Source: Phreatobacter sp. (lineage in GTDB: Bacteria; Pseudomonadota; Alphaproteobacteria; Rhizobiales; Phreatobacteraceae). From it: a DNA stretch of 64,000 bases. Both the position numbers and the translations under genes were made by a program. The stretch is from positions 94,007 to 158,006 of the forward strand of contig NZ_JAEULY010000019.1 of assembly GCF_016793595.1 (NCBI RefSeq), read 5' to 3'. Shown here piece by piece: positions 36,397 through 45,751 of this stretch (its first letter is position 1; every line of letters begins with the position of its first letter). The notes beneath the pieces were generated by a model. It saw nothing but the letters and a program-made list of their open reading frames with translations. It was not told the DNA's origin and searched no databases.

Positions 36397-37202
36397 CGCT
36401 GCATCGGCATCCGCGGACCGTCCGCCGGCGCCTCCTGGTCGGCGGAGCCATGGCCGTTCGCCTCGCGCTTCTTGACGGCGCGGCGCGACAGCATGTTCAG
36501 CGTCTCCACCAGGGCCGAGAAGGCCATGGCCGCGTAGATGTAGCCCTTCGGAACCTTGGCGCCGAAGCCCTCGGCGATCAGCGTCGTGCCGATCATCAGA
36601 AGGAAGCCCAGCGCCAGCATGACGATGGTCGGATTGCCGGCGATGAAGTTCGCCAGCGGATTGGCCGCGACAAGCATGACGATGACGGTGACGATCACCG
36701 CGATCACCATGATGGCGATCTCGTCGGTCATGCCGACGGCGGTGATGATCGAATCCACCGAGAAGACGATATCCAGCAGGATGATCTGACCGATCGCCGA
36801 GGCGAAATTGGTCACGACCGCACGGCCGGCCGAAGGCTCGTCATGCGAACCCGCGCGCGGATCGACGTTGTGGTGGATCTCCTTGGTCGCCTTCCAGAGC
36901 AGGAACAGGCCACCGGCGATCAGGATGATGTCGCGCCAGGAGAAACCCTTGCCGAGGATCGAGATGACCGGCTGGGTCAGCGTCACGATGATCGCCACCG
37001 TGCCGAGCAGGGCGAGGCGCATGATCAGCGCCAGCGAGATGCCGATCTTGCGCGCCTTCTCCCGCTGGCCGGCGGGCAGCTTGTTGGTGAGGATGGAAAT
37101 GAAGATCAGGTTGTCGATGCCGAGCACCACTTCCATGGCGATCAGCGTTGCGAGGGCCGCCCAGGCGGTCGGATCCGCTGCGAGCCTCAAAAGATCTTCC
37201 AC
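36393..37202 (-). CDS. TerC family integral membrane protein
   Basis: A 269-residue membrane protein with seven or eight hydrophobic segments. [16 protein letters not shown] and [16 protein letters not shown] hold the conserved intramembrane aspartates of the TerC/Alx/MeeY family, which exports manganese or loads it into secreted proteins. The central loop is hydrophilic ([15 protein letters not shown]). I looked for a yybP-ykoY manganese riboswitch in the 153-bp leader and did not see its conserved core. Confidence 0.9.
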   Translation of the reverse strand: MEDLLRLAADPTAWAALATLIAMEVVLGIDNLIFISILTNKLPAGQREKARKIGISLALIMRLALLGTVAIIVTLTQPVISILGKGFSWRDIILIAGGLFLLWKATKEIHHNVDPRAGSHDEPSAGRAVVTNFASAIGQIILLDIVFSVDSIITAVGMTDEIAIMVIAVIVTVIVMLVAANPLANFIAGNPTIVMLALGFLLMIGTTLIAEGFGAKVPKGYIYAAMAFSALVETLNMLSRRAVKKREANGHGSADQEAPADGPRMPMQR

Positions 37203-37355
37203 GTACCATCTCCGTTGCTATTGACGAGGGGCCGCTCTGAAGCGGAACGCCTGCAATGACGAAAGACGAAATGGTGTCGCACCCGGTCCCAAAGGCCCCG
37301 GGAAGGGCTCGGCGCGTTGTTTTGTCGCGCCTGCCCAAACGTCAGGACGGCCGTG

Positions 37356-38330
37356 TCAGGGCTTGAGGATGACCTTGCCCTTGGCGCGCCGACTGGTCAA
37401 TTCGTTCAGCGCCTCGGCGATCTTCTCGAGGGGATAGGTGCCGTGGACATGTAGCGAGAGCTTGCCCTCGGCAGTCCATTTGGCGACCTGCATGAGGTTC
37501 TCGCGGTTCTTCTGCGGCTCGCGCTGGGCGAAGGCGCCCCAGAACACGCCGCGGATGTCGCAGCCCTTGAGCAAAGTGAGGTTGAGCGGGATCTTCGGGA
37601 TCTCGCCGCCAGCGAAGCCGATGACCAGGAACCGCCCTTCCCAGGCGATGGCGCGCAGCGCCGGCTCGGCGAGCTTGTCGCCGACCGGATCGTAGATCAC
37701 GTCCGGCCCCTTGCCGCCGGTGAGCGCCCGCAGGCGCTCCTTCAGATCCTCGGTCGCGTAATTGATCGTCTCGTCGGCGCCATGCTCGCGGCAGAAGGCG
37801 AGCTTCTCGTCCGAGGAAGCGCAGGCGATCACCTTCGCGCCCATGGCCTTGCCGAGCTCGATCGCCGCGAGGCCGACGCCGCCGGCAGCCCCCAGCACGG
37901 CCAGCGTCTCGCCGGGTTTCAGCTGCGCGCGATCCTTCAGCGCATGGATGGTGGTGCCATAGGTGATGATCATGCCGGCGGCCTGATCGTCCGACAGGGC
38001 GTCGGGGATCGGCGCCAGCATCGCCGCCTTGGCGACGATATGTGTGCGCGCCGCGCCATGGGAGGAGTTGCCGACCACCCGGTCGCCGACTTTCAGCCCG
38101 GCGACGCCCTCGCCGACGGCCACGACCCGGCCGGCGAATTCGGAGCCAGGCGAGAACGGCAGTTCCGGCTTCACCTGATACATGTTCTTGATGATCAGGT
38201 TGTCGAAGAAGTTGAGCCCGACCGACGCGACGCCGACCACGACCTCGCCGGAACCCGGCGCCGGATCGGGGAGTTCCTCGACCACAAGGCTTTCGGGCGG
38301 CCCATAGGCCTTGCAGAGAACGGCTTTCAT
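37356..38330 (-). CDS. NADPH:quinone oxidoreductase family protein (zeta-crystallin-like)
   Basis: A 324-residue medium-chain dehydrogenase/reductase. The GroES-like N-terminal domain lacks structural zinc cysteines. The Rossmann motif reads LGAAGGVGLAAIELGKAMGA at about 150. PFSPGSEFAGRVVAVGEGV matches the quinone-reductase branch. It should reduce quinones or enones with NADPH. No operon partner is obvious. Confidence 0.9.
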   Translation of the reverse strand: MKAVLCKAYGPPESLVVEELPDPAPGSGEVVVGVASVGLNFFDNLIIKNMYQVKPELPFSPGSEFAGRVVAVGEGVAGLKVGDRVVGNSSHGAARTHIVAKAAMLAPIPDALSDDQAAGMIITYGTTIHALKDRAQLKPGETLAVLGAAGGVGLAAIELGKAMGAKVIACASSDEKLAFCREHGADETINYATEDLKERLRALTGGKGPDVIYDPVGDKLAEPALRAIAWEGRFLVIGFAGGEIPKIPLNLTLLKGCDIRGVFWGAFAQREPQKNRENLMQVAKWTAEGKLSLHVHGTYPLEKIAEALNELTSRRAKGKVILKP

Positions 38331-38505
38331 CGGGGGATCCTCCAGTCGGGCGGCACGACACCAGCCGGAACGGGCAAGGTCAACCTCCGCCGAAGGGCGA
38401 GGCCGGGCGCGATCCGTTCCGGGGCGCGGCCCGCAGCTTTAACGCATCCGAAACAGCCATGGCAGACCGCCTCCGCAACGACTTCTGATCGCCTTATTCG
38501 GTGGT

Positions 38506-39237
38506 ATGCTCATGACAATGACGTCCGTGCGCATGGAGGCCGCCCTGAGCGGCATGACGCATAATCAGGCTGCCCCGGCTGCCCGCCCCCGGCGGGTATG
38601 GCGTATTCTGCGCCCGGGATTCCTGCTCCCCGCGCTCCTCGCATCGCTTGTCCTCGGCCTGTTCGGCGGCTTCCTGTCCTTCGCCGACGAGGTGACCCGC
38701 CCCTACGACCCGTCCTCGCCGCGCACCGAGGCCATCGTCGCCATGACCGGCGGCTCCTACCGCGTGTCGGATGCGGTCGGGCTGCTCGGCTCCGGCCATG
38801 GCCGCCGGCTGCTCGTCAGCGGCGTCAATCCGATGGTGCGCGAACGCGAATTCGCCCGCGCCGTACCGGCCGCCCTGCCCTTTCTCGGCTGCTGCATCGA
38901 TCTCGACCATCGGGCGCTGAACACGCGCGGCAATGCCATCGAGACCGCCAAATGGGCGCGCCTCCACGCCTTCCGCTCGCTGCTGGTGGTGACGTCGAGC
39001 TATCACATGCCGCGCACCATGCTGGAATTGCAGCACCTGCTGCCGGACGTGCAGCTCGTCGCCTATCCCGTGCAGACGGACGCCCTCAACCCCACCGGAT
39101 GGTGGAAAGATCGCGCCAGCGTGAAGATTCTCGGCTTTGAATATGCCAAATATCTGCTGGCCGCCGTGGGTGTGAGGCTGGACGCTCCGATCGACGAGCG
39201 TCCCCGACCGATGCCGATGAGAACGGCCCGAAACTGA
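38506..39237 (+). CDS. YdcF family protein (DUF218)
   Basis: A 243-residue protein anchored by one N-terminal membrane helix (about 36-58), followed by a periplasmic DUF218 domain: TEAIVAMTGGSYRVSDAVGLL, LLVSGVN, NTRGNAIETAKWA and VVTSSYHMPRTMLEL. Such proteins (YdcF, SanA, ElyC) affect envelope integrity. It is followed 28 bp later by plsC and may be co-transcribed. Several N-terminal Met codons make the exact start uncertain. Confidence 0.88.
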   Translation: MLMTMTSVRMEAALSGMTHNQAAPAARPRRVWRILRPGFLLPALLASLVLGLFGGFLSFADEVTRPYDPSSPRTEAIVAMTGGSYRVSDAVGLLGSGHGRRLLVSGVNPMVREREFARAVPAALPFLGCCIDLDHRALNTRGNAIETAKWARLHAFRSLLVVTSSYHMPRTMLELQHLLPDVQLVAYPVQTDALNPTGWWKDRASVKILGFEYAKYLLAAVGVRLDAPIDERPRPMPMRTARN

Positions 39238-39265
39238 CCGCCGCAGGGCGGGAGGAGCCCGCCCG

Positions 39266-40000
39266 ATGCTTGCCCTGCGCTCCTTCGCGTTCAACATCTT
39301 CTTCTATCTCTGGACCCTCGTCCTGATGATCTTCATCATGCCGATGGTGCTTTTGCCCGGCTCCGGCCCGATCCTGTGGATCGGCCTCGTCTGGGGCCGC
39401 GGCAACCTCTGGGCACTGCGCGTCATCTGCGGCACGCATGTCGAGTGGCGCGGCATGGAGAAGATTCCGGACGGGGCCATCCTCGTCGCCGCCAAGCACC
39501 AGTCGGCCTGGGAGACCTTCGCTTTCTTCATCCCCTTCCGCAGGCCGGCCTATGTCTACAAGCGCCAGCTCGCCTATGTGCCGCTGTTCGGCTGGCTGAT
39601 CTGGAAGGCGAAGCAGATTCCGGTGGACCGCGGCGGCAAGGGCGAGGCGCTGGCATCGATCACGCGCGGCGCGCTGAAGGCGGTCGGGATCGGCCGCCAG
39701 GTGATGATCTTCCCCGAAGGCACGCGCCGGGCGGTCGATGCCCCGCCGGACTACAAATACGGCGTGACGCACCTCTATTCGCGGCTCGACGTGCCCTGCC
39801 AGCCGGTGGCGCTCAATGCCGGCCTGTTCTGGAGCCGCAAATCCTTCACCCGCCGGCCCGGGACGGTGCTGGTCGAGTTCCTCGACCCGATTCCGCCGGG
39901 CCTGCCGCCGGAGGAATTCGCAGCCAGATTGCAGCACGACATCGAGACGGCCACAAAGCGCCTGATCGCGGAATCGCGCGGACGGGGTGAGGGCGGCTGA
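39266..40000 (+). CDS. plsC: 1-acyl-sn-glycerol-3-phosphate acyltransferase
   Basis: PlsC acylates lysophosphatidic acid to phosphatidic acid at the inner membrane. The 244-residue protein has N-terminal membrane helices (about 7-45). The HX4D/E motif is HQSAWE at 78-83, the Glu variant common in proteobacteria, and FPEGTRR follows at about 151. GGAGGAG lies 8 nt ahead of the ATG. It ends 3 bp from the convergent uvrC stop. Confidence 0.92.
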   Translation: MLALRSFAFNIFFYLWTLVLMIFIMPMVLLPGSGPILWIGLVWGRGNLWALRVICGTHVEWRGMEKIPDGAILVAAKHQSAWETFAFFIPFRRPAYVYKRQLAYVPLFGWLIWKAKQIPVDRGGKGEALASITRGALKAVGIGRQVMIFPEGTRRAVDAPPDYKYGVTHLYSRLDVPCQPVALNAGLFWSRKSFTRRPGTVLVEFLDPIPPGLPPEEFAARLQHDIETATKRLIAESRGRGEGG

Positions 40001-40003
40001 GCC

Positions 40004-42025
40004 TCACCCCTGCGGATGGAAGAAGTTGTAGACCGCCTGCGCCGTGCCGGCATTGATGCCGGGCGCGCGCTGGAGGTCCTCGAGGCTGGCCCGCTCGATC
40101 GCTTTCAGCGTGCCGAAATGGTTGAGCAGGGCGCGCTTGCGCGTCGGGCCGATGCCGCCGATCTCGGCAAGGCCGGCCGACCGCAAATCCTTCTTTCGGC
40201 GGCCGCGATGGGTGCCGATGGCGAAGCGGTGGGCTTCGTCCCGCAGCCGCTGGACGAAATAGAGCACGGGATCGCGCGGTTCGAGCCGGAACGGCACGCG
40301 GCCGGTCATGTGAAAGGTCTCGCGCCCGGCCTCGCGATCGCGGCCCTTGGCGATGCCGACCAGCGGCACGTCCGATATGCCGAGCCGTTCGAGGATCGCC
40401 TCGGCCGCCGAGAGCTGACCCGGCCCGCCGTCGATGATCACGAGGTCCGGCCAAGACGTATCGGCCACGTCCTCTTCCGGAGCGGCGACCTCGGCCTCCG
40501 GCTCGCTTCCCGCCTCCGGCTTCGGCGCATCCTTCAGAAGCCGCCTGAACCGGCGCTCCAGCACCTCGCGCATCATGCCGAAATCGTCGCCCGGCGCGAT
40601 GTCCGACTTGATGTTGAAGGTGCGGTAGTCCTTGCGGCGGAAGCCTTCCGGCCCCGCCACGATCATGCCGCCGACGGCATTGGTGCCCATGATGTGGGAA
40701 TTGTCATAGACCTCGACACGCCGCGGCGGCTTGTCGAGGCCGAGCGCGCTCGCCAGCCCCTCCAGAAGCTTCATCTGCGACGCGCTCTCGGCGAGCTGGC
40801 GACCGAGCGCTTCCCTCGCGTTCTGCGCGGCGTGATCGACGAGATCCTTCTTCTCGCCGCGCTTCGGCGCCTGCACCTCGACGCGCCGGCCGGCCTTGGT
40901 CGACAGCGCCTCGGCGAGCAGAGCCTGATCCTCGACCTCGTGGGACAGCAGCACCAGGGCCGGCGGCGGCTTGTCGTCGTAGAACTGCGCGACGAAGGAG
41001 GACAGCACCTCGGCCGCTTCCAGCGAACGGTCGGCCTTCGGATAATAGGCGCGGTTGCCCCAGTTCTGGCCGGTGCGGAAGAAGAACACCTGGATGCAGG
41101 TTTGTCCGCCATCTTGCACGGCGGCGAAAACGTCGGCCTCCTCGACGCCGCGAGGATTGATGCCCTGCGTCGACTGCACCGCCGACAATGCGGCGAGGCG
41201 GTCGCGATAGACGGCCGCCCGCTCGAACTCCATGGTCTCGGCGGCCTCCTCCATCTGCCTCGCAAGCAACTGCTTCACCGCCTGGCTTCGGCCGGAGAGA
41301 AACAGTTTGGCCTCCTTCACCAGCACATCGTAGTCGGCCGGCGCGATCTCGGCGGTGCAGGGACCGGCGCAGCGCTTGATCTGGAACAGGAGGCAGGGCC
41401 GGGTGCGGCTCTCGAACACGGCGTCCGAGCAGGAGCGCACGAGGAAGGCGCGTTCCAGCGCGTTGATCGTGCGTCCCACCGCCTGCGCCGAGGCGAAGGG
41501 ACCGAAATAGTCGCCCTTCGGCACGCGCGCGCCGCGATGCTTGGCGATGCGCGGGGCCGGATGGTCACCCGTGATGAGGATATAGGGGAAGGACTTGTCG
41601 TCCCGCATCAGCACGTTGAAGCGGGGCCGCAACTGCTTGATCAGATTGGCTTCGAGCAGCAGCGCCTCTGTCTCGGTCTTGGTCGAGACGAACTCCATGG
41701 CGGTGGTCGCGGCGACCATCCGGGCGATGCGGCTGACCAGCCCCGTCGGGCGGGCATATGAGATCACCCGTTTGGCGATCGACTTCGCCTTGCCGACATA
41801 GAGCACCTCGCCCTTCACATCGATCATGCGGTAGACGCCGGGCCCCTTGGGCGCGTGCTTCACCGCCGCCTTGATCACCTCCATGCCGGCGGCGACCGTA
41901 CCCTCGGCCGGGGCGGTTTCGTCCTCGACGGCCAGATCGAGGACGAGCGCCTCCGTCTCCTCCGCCTCGGGGGCTTCGGGATCGGTCAGGTCGGGTTCGA
42001 TATTGGTCTGGCCGGGGCGACTCAT
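40004..42025 (-). CDS. uvrC: Excinuclease ABC subunit C
   Basis: UvrC makes both incisions in nucleotide-excision repair with UvrA and UvrB. An acidic N-terminal extension of about 50 residues precedes the GIY-YIG nuclease domain ([20 protein letters not shown]). A Cys-bearing segment ([15 protein letters not shown]) and a UVR motif ([20 protein letters not shown]) follow. The RNase H-like nuclease contains [18 protein letters not shown]-terminal helix-hairpin-helix motifs end the 673-residue protein. An acidic insert near 510-530 ([17 protein letters not shown]) is an oddity in the nuclease domain. Confidence 0.96.
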   Translation of the reverse strand: MSRPGQTNIEPDLTDPEAPEAEETEALVLDLAVEDETAPAEGTVAAGMEVIKAAVKHAPKGPGVYRMIDVKGEVLYVGKAKSIAKRVISYARPTGLVSRIARMVAATTAMEFVSTKTETEALLLEANLIKQLRPRFNVLMRDDKSFPYILITGDHPAPRIAKHRGARVPKGDYFGPFASAQAVGRTINALERAFLVRSCSDAVFESRTRPCLLFQIKRCAGPCTAEIAPADYDVLVKEAKLFLSGRSQAVKQLLARQMEEAAETMEFERAAVYRDRLAALSAVQSTQGINPRGVEEADVFAAVQDGGQTCIQVFFFRTGQNWGNRAYYPKADRSLEAAEVLSSFVAQFYDDKPPPALVLLSHEVEDQALLAEALSTKAGRRVEVQAPKRGEKKDLVDHAAQNAREALGRQLAESASQMKLLEGLASALGLDKPPRRVEVYDNSHIMGTNAVGGMIVAGPEGFRRKDYRTFNIKSDIAPGDDFGMMREVLERRFRRLLKDAPKPEAGSEPEAEVAAPEEDVADTSWPDLVIIDGGPGQLSAAEAILERLGISDVPLVGIAKGRDREAGRETFHMTGRVPFRLEPRDPVLYFVQRLRDEAHRFAIGTHRGRRKKDLRSAGLAEIGGIGPTRKRALLNHFGTLKAIERASLEDLQRAPGINAGTAQAVYNFFHPQG

Positions 42026-42083
42026 CAGGAGCGATATATAGGCGATGCGGGCGTCCGATGCGTGGCATCAGGGCGCGGGCGCT

Positions 42084-42839
42084 TCATTCCCTGATGCCCC
42101 AGACATCCGGCGTCTGCCAGATCAGCCGCTGGCCGCCATCGACGGGCAGGGTGACGCCGGTCACGGCGCTCGCGCGGGCCAGATAGAGCACGGCCTCCGC
42201 CACCGCCTGCGGCGGACTGCCGGCACCGGTGAGGGTTGCCGCCTGCTGCCGGGCGAAATCCTCGGGGTGCTGGCGAATATTGGCGGCGGCCGGGCCCGGC
42301 GCGACGGCATTGACGCGAATGCGGGGGGCGAGCGCCTGCGCCATGGTCTCGGTCGCGGTCACCAGGGCGGCCTTGGTCAGGCCGTAGGAATAGAATTGCG
42401 GCGTCGGCTTGAACACGCGCTGGTCGGCGACATTGACGATGACCGAGCCGTCCGGCGCCTGAGCCGCGAAATCCTGCGCGAGGAAGGACGGCGTCTGGAG
42501 GTTGACGCGGAACTGGCGGTTCCACACCTCGCGGGTGAGCGAGCCGACATGGTCCTCGACGAACTCGCTGGCATTGTTCACGAGCAGCGTCAGCGGGCCG
42601 AAGGCTTCGGCCGCCGCCGCGATCAGGCCGTCGACCTCGGCGGGTTCGGCGAGATCGGCCCGCGCCACCGAAGCCCTGCCGCCGCGCGCCGCGATGGCCG
42701 CGGCAAGCGCCGCCGCCTCGGCTGTCGAGCGATTCGCATGGATGACCACGGCATAGCCGGCGGCCGCCAGCGCCTCGACGATGGCTGCGCCGATCCGCCG
42801 GGCCCCGCCTGTCACCAGCGCTATGCCGCCTTGCCCCAT
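42084..42839 (-). CDS. SDR family oxidoreductase (pteridine-reductase-like)
   Basis: A 251-residue short-chain dehydrogenase/reductase. The cofactor motif is TGGARRIGAAI at 9-19; an Arg pair here is typical of NADPH-using pteridine reductases (FolM/PTR1). NNAS and the catalytic YSYGLTKAAL (Tyr-x3-Lys) are present. I prefer ATG 42839, preceded by GAGG, over an upstream in-frame ATG at 42893 that has no ribosome-binding site and no family sequence. Pteridine or folate reduction is only a suggestion. Confidence 0.87.
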   Translation of the reverse strand: MGQGGIALVTGGARRIGAAIVEALAAAGYAVVIHANRSTAEAAALAAAIAARGGRASVARADLAEPAEVDGLIAAAAEAFGPLTLLVNNASEFVEDHVGSLTREVWNRQFRVNLQTPSFLAQDFAAQAPDGSVIVNVADQRVFKPTPQFYSYGLTKAALVTATETMAQALAPRIRVNAVAPGPAAANIRQHPEDFARQQAATLTGAGSPPQAVAEAVLYLARASAVTGVTLPVDGGQRLIWQTPDVWGIRE

Positions 42840-43376
42840 GATCCGATCCTCTGCGCTTCGCCTGACTTCCGCAAATAAAGCAGGCGTTGCCATTCGGCCA
42901 CGGCTGCTAGCAGTGGCCCGAACCTTGGCCTGTCAGTAATGAACCGGCCCAGCACTGGCGCCTGCGGCGATGCCGCCGCGACACCCCTGACGTAGCAGGG
43001 AATTGCCGGGCCGCTTCTCTTGCTGCGCCTGCGAAACGACCTCCGTTCGCCACGATTGCGCCACAAGCCGGAAGAAGAGTTGGCCGTATTATCTCAATAT
43101 CAATAGTTATTATATGTATATCTTACGATTGTAACGCTTTATTTCCAAATATGACTTGGCATTTCGTGCCTCATTTCAGCCAAGAACGGCAGACTATGAG
43201 TCACCTGTTCGCGAATGAACGCTAGCAGGCTCTCCGACGGGTAACCGACTATTAACGACGGAACCAAAGAAGCCGCGAAAATTGAACTGAATGCGGTTAT
43301 AGATAGTTCACCGCACAGAATACGGGACGGCGCGAGGAGGCGAACTCCGGCGACGTTCGTGGGACAGGAGTTGGTT
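42840..43376. other. Gene-free 537-bp region, partly AT-rich
   Basis: I see no credible gene here. The part at 43081-43330 is far richer in A and T than the rest of the window, with runs such as ATTATATGTATATC. It precedes the outer-membrane protein gene and probably holds its promoter and leader. Two mutually exclusive short hairpins are present: TGAACT (43283-43288) with AGTTCA (43305-43310), and TGCGG (43292-43296) with CCGCA (43311-43315). A minus-strand frame at 43139-43471 overlaps the Omp start and looks spurious. Confidence 0.6.
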
Positions 43377-44042
43377 ATGAAGAAGATCCTCTGGGCCGTG
43401 GCCGCTGCCGCTACCCTCGCCACCCCGGCTTTCGCGGCCGACCTGCCGCGCCGCCAGCCGATCGCCGACACCGTTTACGTTCCGGTGGCCCCCGCGGGCG
43501 TCTGGACCGGCTTCTACGTCGGTGCCCATCTCGGCGGCGCTTTCGGCTCGAACTTCCGCAACGACGTCGGCTACCGCCTCGGCGGCTCCTCGGGCTTCCT
43601 CGCGGGCGTCCAGGCCGGTTACGACTACCAGATCAACCGCGTCGTGCTCGGTATCGCCGGTGACCTGACCTATTCGACGGTCTCGCGCCGCTATATCGAC
43701 CTGACCCCGTCGGACATCCGCGCCAAGCAGGACTGGAGCGGCTCGCTCCGCGCCCGTCTCGGCTACGCGGTCCAGGACAACATGCTGCTGTACGTGACCG
43801 GTGGTCTCGCCCTCGGCAATGTCCGCCTGAACGACGCCATCCTGGCCACCTCGCAGTCGCGCACGGCCTTCGGCTGGACCGTCGGCGCCGGCGGCGAGTA
43901 CAAGTTCACCCAGAACTGGTCGGGTCTGCTCGAGTATCGCTACACCGATCTCGGCCGCGGCACCTACAACGCGATCTCCTTCGCGCCGCGTGTCGGCTAC
44001 ACCAGCCACACGATCCGCACCGGCCTGAACTACCGCTTCTGA
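43377..44042 (+). CDS. Outer-membrane beta-barrel protein (Omp25/Omp31-like)
   Basis: A 221-residue outer-membrane protein. The signal peptide ends at TPAFAA near residue 20. GVWTGFYVGAHLGGAFGS and GSLRARLGYAV are characteristic of the porin-like OMP_b-brl family in Hyphomicrobiales, and the chain ends in YRF, the aromatic C-terminal signal for the BAM complex. AGGAG lies 6 nt ahead of the ATG. A strong terminator follows, so it is a single-gene unit, probably highly expressed. Confidence 0.93.
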   Translation: MKKILWAVAAAATLATPAFAADLPRRQPIADTVYVPVAPAGVWTGFYVGAHLGGAFGSNFRNDVGYRLGGSSGFLAGVQAGYDYQINRVVLGIAGDLTYSTVSRRYIDLTPSDIRAKQDWSGSLRARLGYAVQDNMLLYVTGGLALGNVRLNDAILATSQSRTAFGWTVGAGGEYKFTQNWSGLLEYRYTDLGRGTYNAISFAPRVGYTSHTIRTGLNYRF

Positions 44043-44066
44043 TCGGTTCTCCCGATCGAGCCTGCG

Positions 44067-44095
44067 ACGGCCCGGGCAGCGCCCGGGCCGTTTGC
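44067..44095 (+). terminator. Rho-independent terminator after the OMP gene
   Basis: An 11-bp perfect stem, ACGGCCCGGGC at 44067-44077 with GCCCGGGCCGT at 44081-44091, has a 3-nt loop and is followed by TTGCTTG. It ends transcription before ccmC. Confidence 0.8.
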
Positions 44096-44184
44096 TTGTC
44101 CGGGGCAGCAGCAATCAAGGCATCGTCATCGCCCGGTTGATCCGCCGCATTGCCTCGCCTGCCCAGTCGCCCTAGAACGCCGCC

Positions 44185-44952
44185 ATGGCGCTCCTCGACC
44201 TCGCCAATCCGACCAGGTTCCTCGCCCTCGTGCAGCGCGCGCTGCCGTGGCTTGCGCTCGCGACCGCCGTGCTGTTCGCGGCGGCGGTTCATTTCGCCTT
44301 CTTCGTCGCGCCCGACGACTACCAGCAGGGCGGCACGGTCAGGATCATGTTCATCCACGTGCCGGCGGCCTGGCTGTCCATGGCCTGTTACGCGATGATG
44401 GCGCTGGCTTCCCTCGGCACGCTGGTCTGGCGCCACCCGCTGGCCGACGTCTCGGCCAAGGCGGCAGCGCCCATCGGCGCGGCTTTCACCTTCGTCTGCC
44501 TCGCCACCGGCTCGCTCTGGGGCCGGCCGATGTGGGGCACGTGGTGGATCTGGGACGCGCGGCTGACCTCCGAGCTCGTCCTGCTCATCATGTATCTTGG
44601 CCTGATCGCGCTCTGGCGCTCGGTCGATGACCCCGGCCGGGCCGGCCGGGCGGCGGCGGTGCTGACCCTCGTCGGCACGATCAACCTGCCGATCATCAAG
44701 TTCTCGGTCGACTGGTGGAACACTCTGCACCAGCCGGCTTCGGTGATCCGCCTCGGCGGACCGACCATCCACGCCTCGATCCTGATGCCGCTCATCGTGT
44801 CGGCGCTCGCCTTCACCGCGCTGTTCGTGACGCTGCACCTCGCCGCCATGCGCAACGAGGTGCTGCGCCGCCGGGTGCGCGCGATGCGGCTGATGGAAGC
44901 GCAGCGCGAGATGCCGCCGGTCGGCATCCGGACGGCAGCGGAGGCCAGCTGA
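44185..44952 (+). CDS. ccmC: Cytochrome c maturation protein CcmC (haem handling)
   Basis: CcmC is the inner-membrane protein that places haem on the chaperone CcmE during c-type cytochrome assembly. It has 255 residues and six membrane segments. The tryptophan-rich WWD motif reads MWGTWWIWDARLTSEL at about 113-128. IMFIHVPAAWLSMACY and the haem-ligand His regions are present. It is followed by ccmD (TGATG overlap) and ccmG. ccmA and ccmB are not upstream; a terminator and an OMP gene are. Confidence 0.95.
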   Translation: MALLDLANPTRFLALVQRALPWLALATAVLFAAAVHFAFFVAPDDYQQGGTVRIMFIHVPAAWLSMACYAMMALASLGTLVWRHPLADVSAKAAAPIGAAFTFVCLATGSLWGRPMWGTWWIWDARLTSELVLLIMYLGLIALWRSVDDPGRAGRAAAVLTLVGTINLPIIKFSVDWWNTLHQPASVIRLGGPTIHASILMPLIVSALAFTALFVTLHLAAMRNEVLRRRVRAMRLMEAQREMPPVGIRTAAEAS

Positions 44953-45116
44953 TGAACGATCCGCACGCCTTCTTCATTCTCGCCTCCTATGCGATCACGG
45001 CGCTGACCTGTCTCGGCCTGATCGGCTGGGTGGTGCTCGATCATCGCCGGCAGACGGCTGTCATCGCCGACCTCGAGGCGCGCGGCGTGACCCGCCGTTC
45101 GGGACGCTCCTCATGA
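44952..45116 (+). CDS. ccmD: Haem exporter protein CcmD
   Basis: A 54-residue single-span membrane protein that helps release holo-CcmE from the CcmABC complex. One hydrophobic segment (about 7-29, FFILASYAITALTCLGLIGW) is followed by a basic tail with RRQTAVIADLEARGVTRRSG. The ATG overlaps the ccmC stop, and its own stop overlaps the ccmG start (ATGA). Confidence 0.9.
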   Translation: MNDPHAFFILASYAITALTCLGLIGWVVLDHRRQTAVIADLEARGVTRRSGRSS

Positions 45117-45679
45117 CCGACACCACCGCGCCCAAGCCGCGTTCGCGGTCCTGGCTCGCCTTCCTGCCGCTGATCGTCTTCGGCGGCCTCGTCGCCGTCT
45201 TCGTCATCGGCCTGAGGGGCGACCCGCAGCGTCTGCCTTCGGCGCTGGTCGGCCGGCAGGCACCGCAATTCGCTCTCGCGCCGCTGGAGGGCATCGGCCG
45301 CCCCGGCTTCACCACCGCGGATCTCCGGGGTCAGGTGACGGTCGTCAACGTCTTCGCCTCCTGGTGCATTCCCTGCCACGAGGAACACCCGTTCCTGATG
45401 GAACTGGCGAAGGACAATCGCATCCGCATCGCCGGCATCAACCAGAAGGACCAGCCGGAAAACGCCCGCCGCTTTCTCGGCCGCAACGGCAATCCCTATC
45501 ATCTGGTCGGCGTCGATCCCGCCGGCCGGACGGTGATCGACTGGGGCGTCTACGGCGTGCCCGAGACCTTCATCGTCGGGCGCGACGGCACGATCCTGTT
45601 CAAGCATGTCGGGCCGATCACCGAGGCGATCCTCGCGAATCTGATCCGCCCCGAAGTCGAGAAGGCGCTGATGCGCTGA
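45113..45679 (+). CDS. ccmG: Thiol:disulfide interchange protein CcmG/DsbE
   Basis: CcmG is the membrane-anchored, periplasmic thioredoxin that keeps apocytochrome c thiols reduced. In 188 residues there is one N-terminal anchor (about 15-34) and a thioredoxin domain with the active site Cys85-Ile-Pro-Cys88 in ASWCIPCHEEHP. The acidic Glu after the CxxC and the GVYGVPETFIV loop with cis-Pro are typical of CcmG. A hairpin follows the stop. Confidence 0.95.
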   Translation: MTDTTAPKPRSRSWLAFLPLIVFGGLVAVFVIGLRGDPQRLPSALVGRQAPQFALAPLEGIGRPGFTTADLRGQVTVVNVFASWCIPCHEEHPFLMELAKDNRIRIAGINQKDQPENARRFLGRNGNPYHLVGVDPAGRTVIDWGVYGVPETFIVGRDGTILFKHVGPITEAILANLIRPEVEKALMR

Positions 45680-45700
45680 TCTCCCCCGAACCGGGGAGAT
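45679..45700 (+). other. Hairpin directly after ccmG
   Basis: ATCTCCCC at 45679-45686 pairs with GGGGAGAT at 45693-45700 around a 6-nt loop. There is no T-tract, so it may be a weak terminator or a 3'-end stabiliser of the ccmCDG message. Confidence 0.45.
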
Positions 45701-45751
45701 GCATCGCCGGGCCTCGCGCTTCACACTCGCTACGACCAAGCGGGTGACCTC

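Noticed and set aside
37203..37355. A manganese (yybP-ykoY) riboswitch ahead of the TerC-family gene
   Set aside because: This class often precedes terC-like genes, but its conserved loop sequences are not visible in the leader.
43283..43315. A pseudoknot formed by the two interlocking hairpins
   Set aside because: The two 3' strands are adjacent with no linker to cross the first stem, so simultaneous pairing is sterically unlikely; they are better seen as alternatives.
43139..43471. A 110-codon minus-strand frame in the AT-rich region
   Set aside because: It overlaps the start and signal peptide of the outer-membrane protein on the other strand and has no recognisable features.
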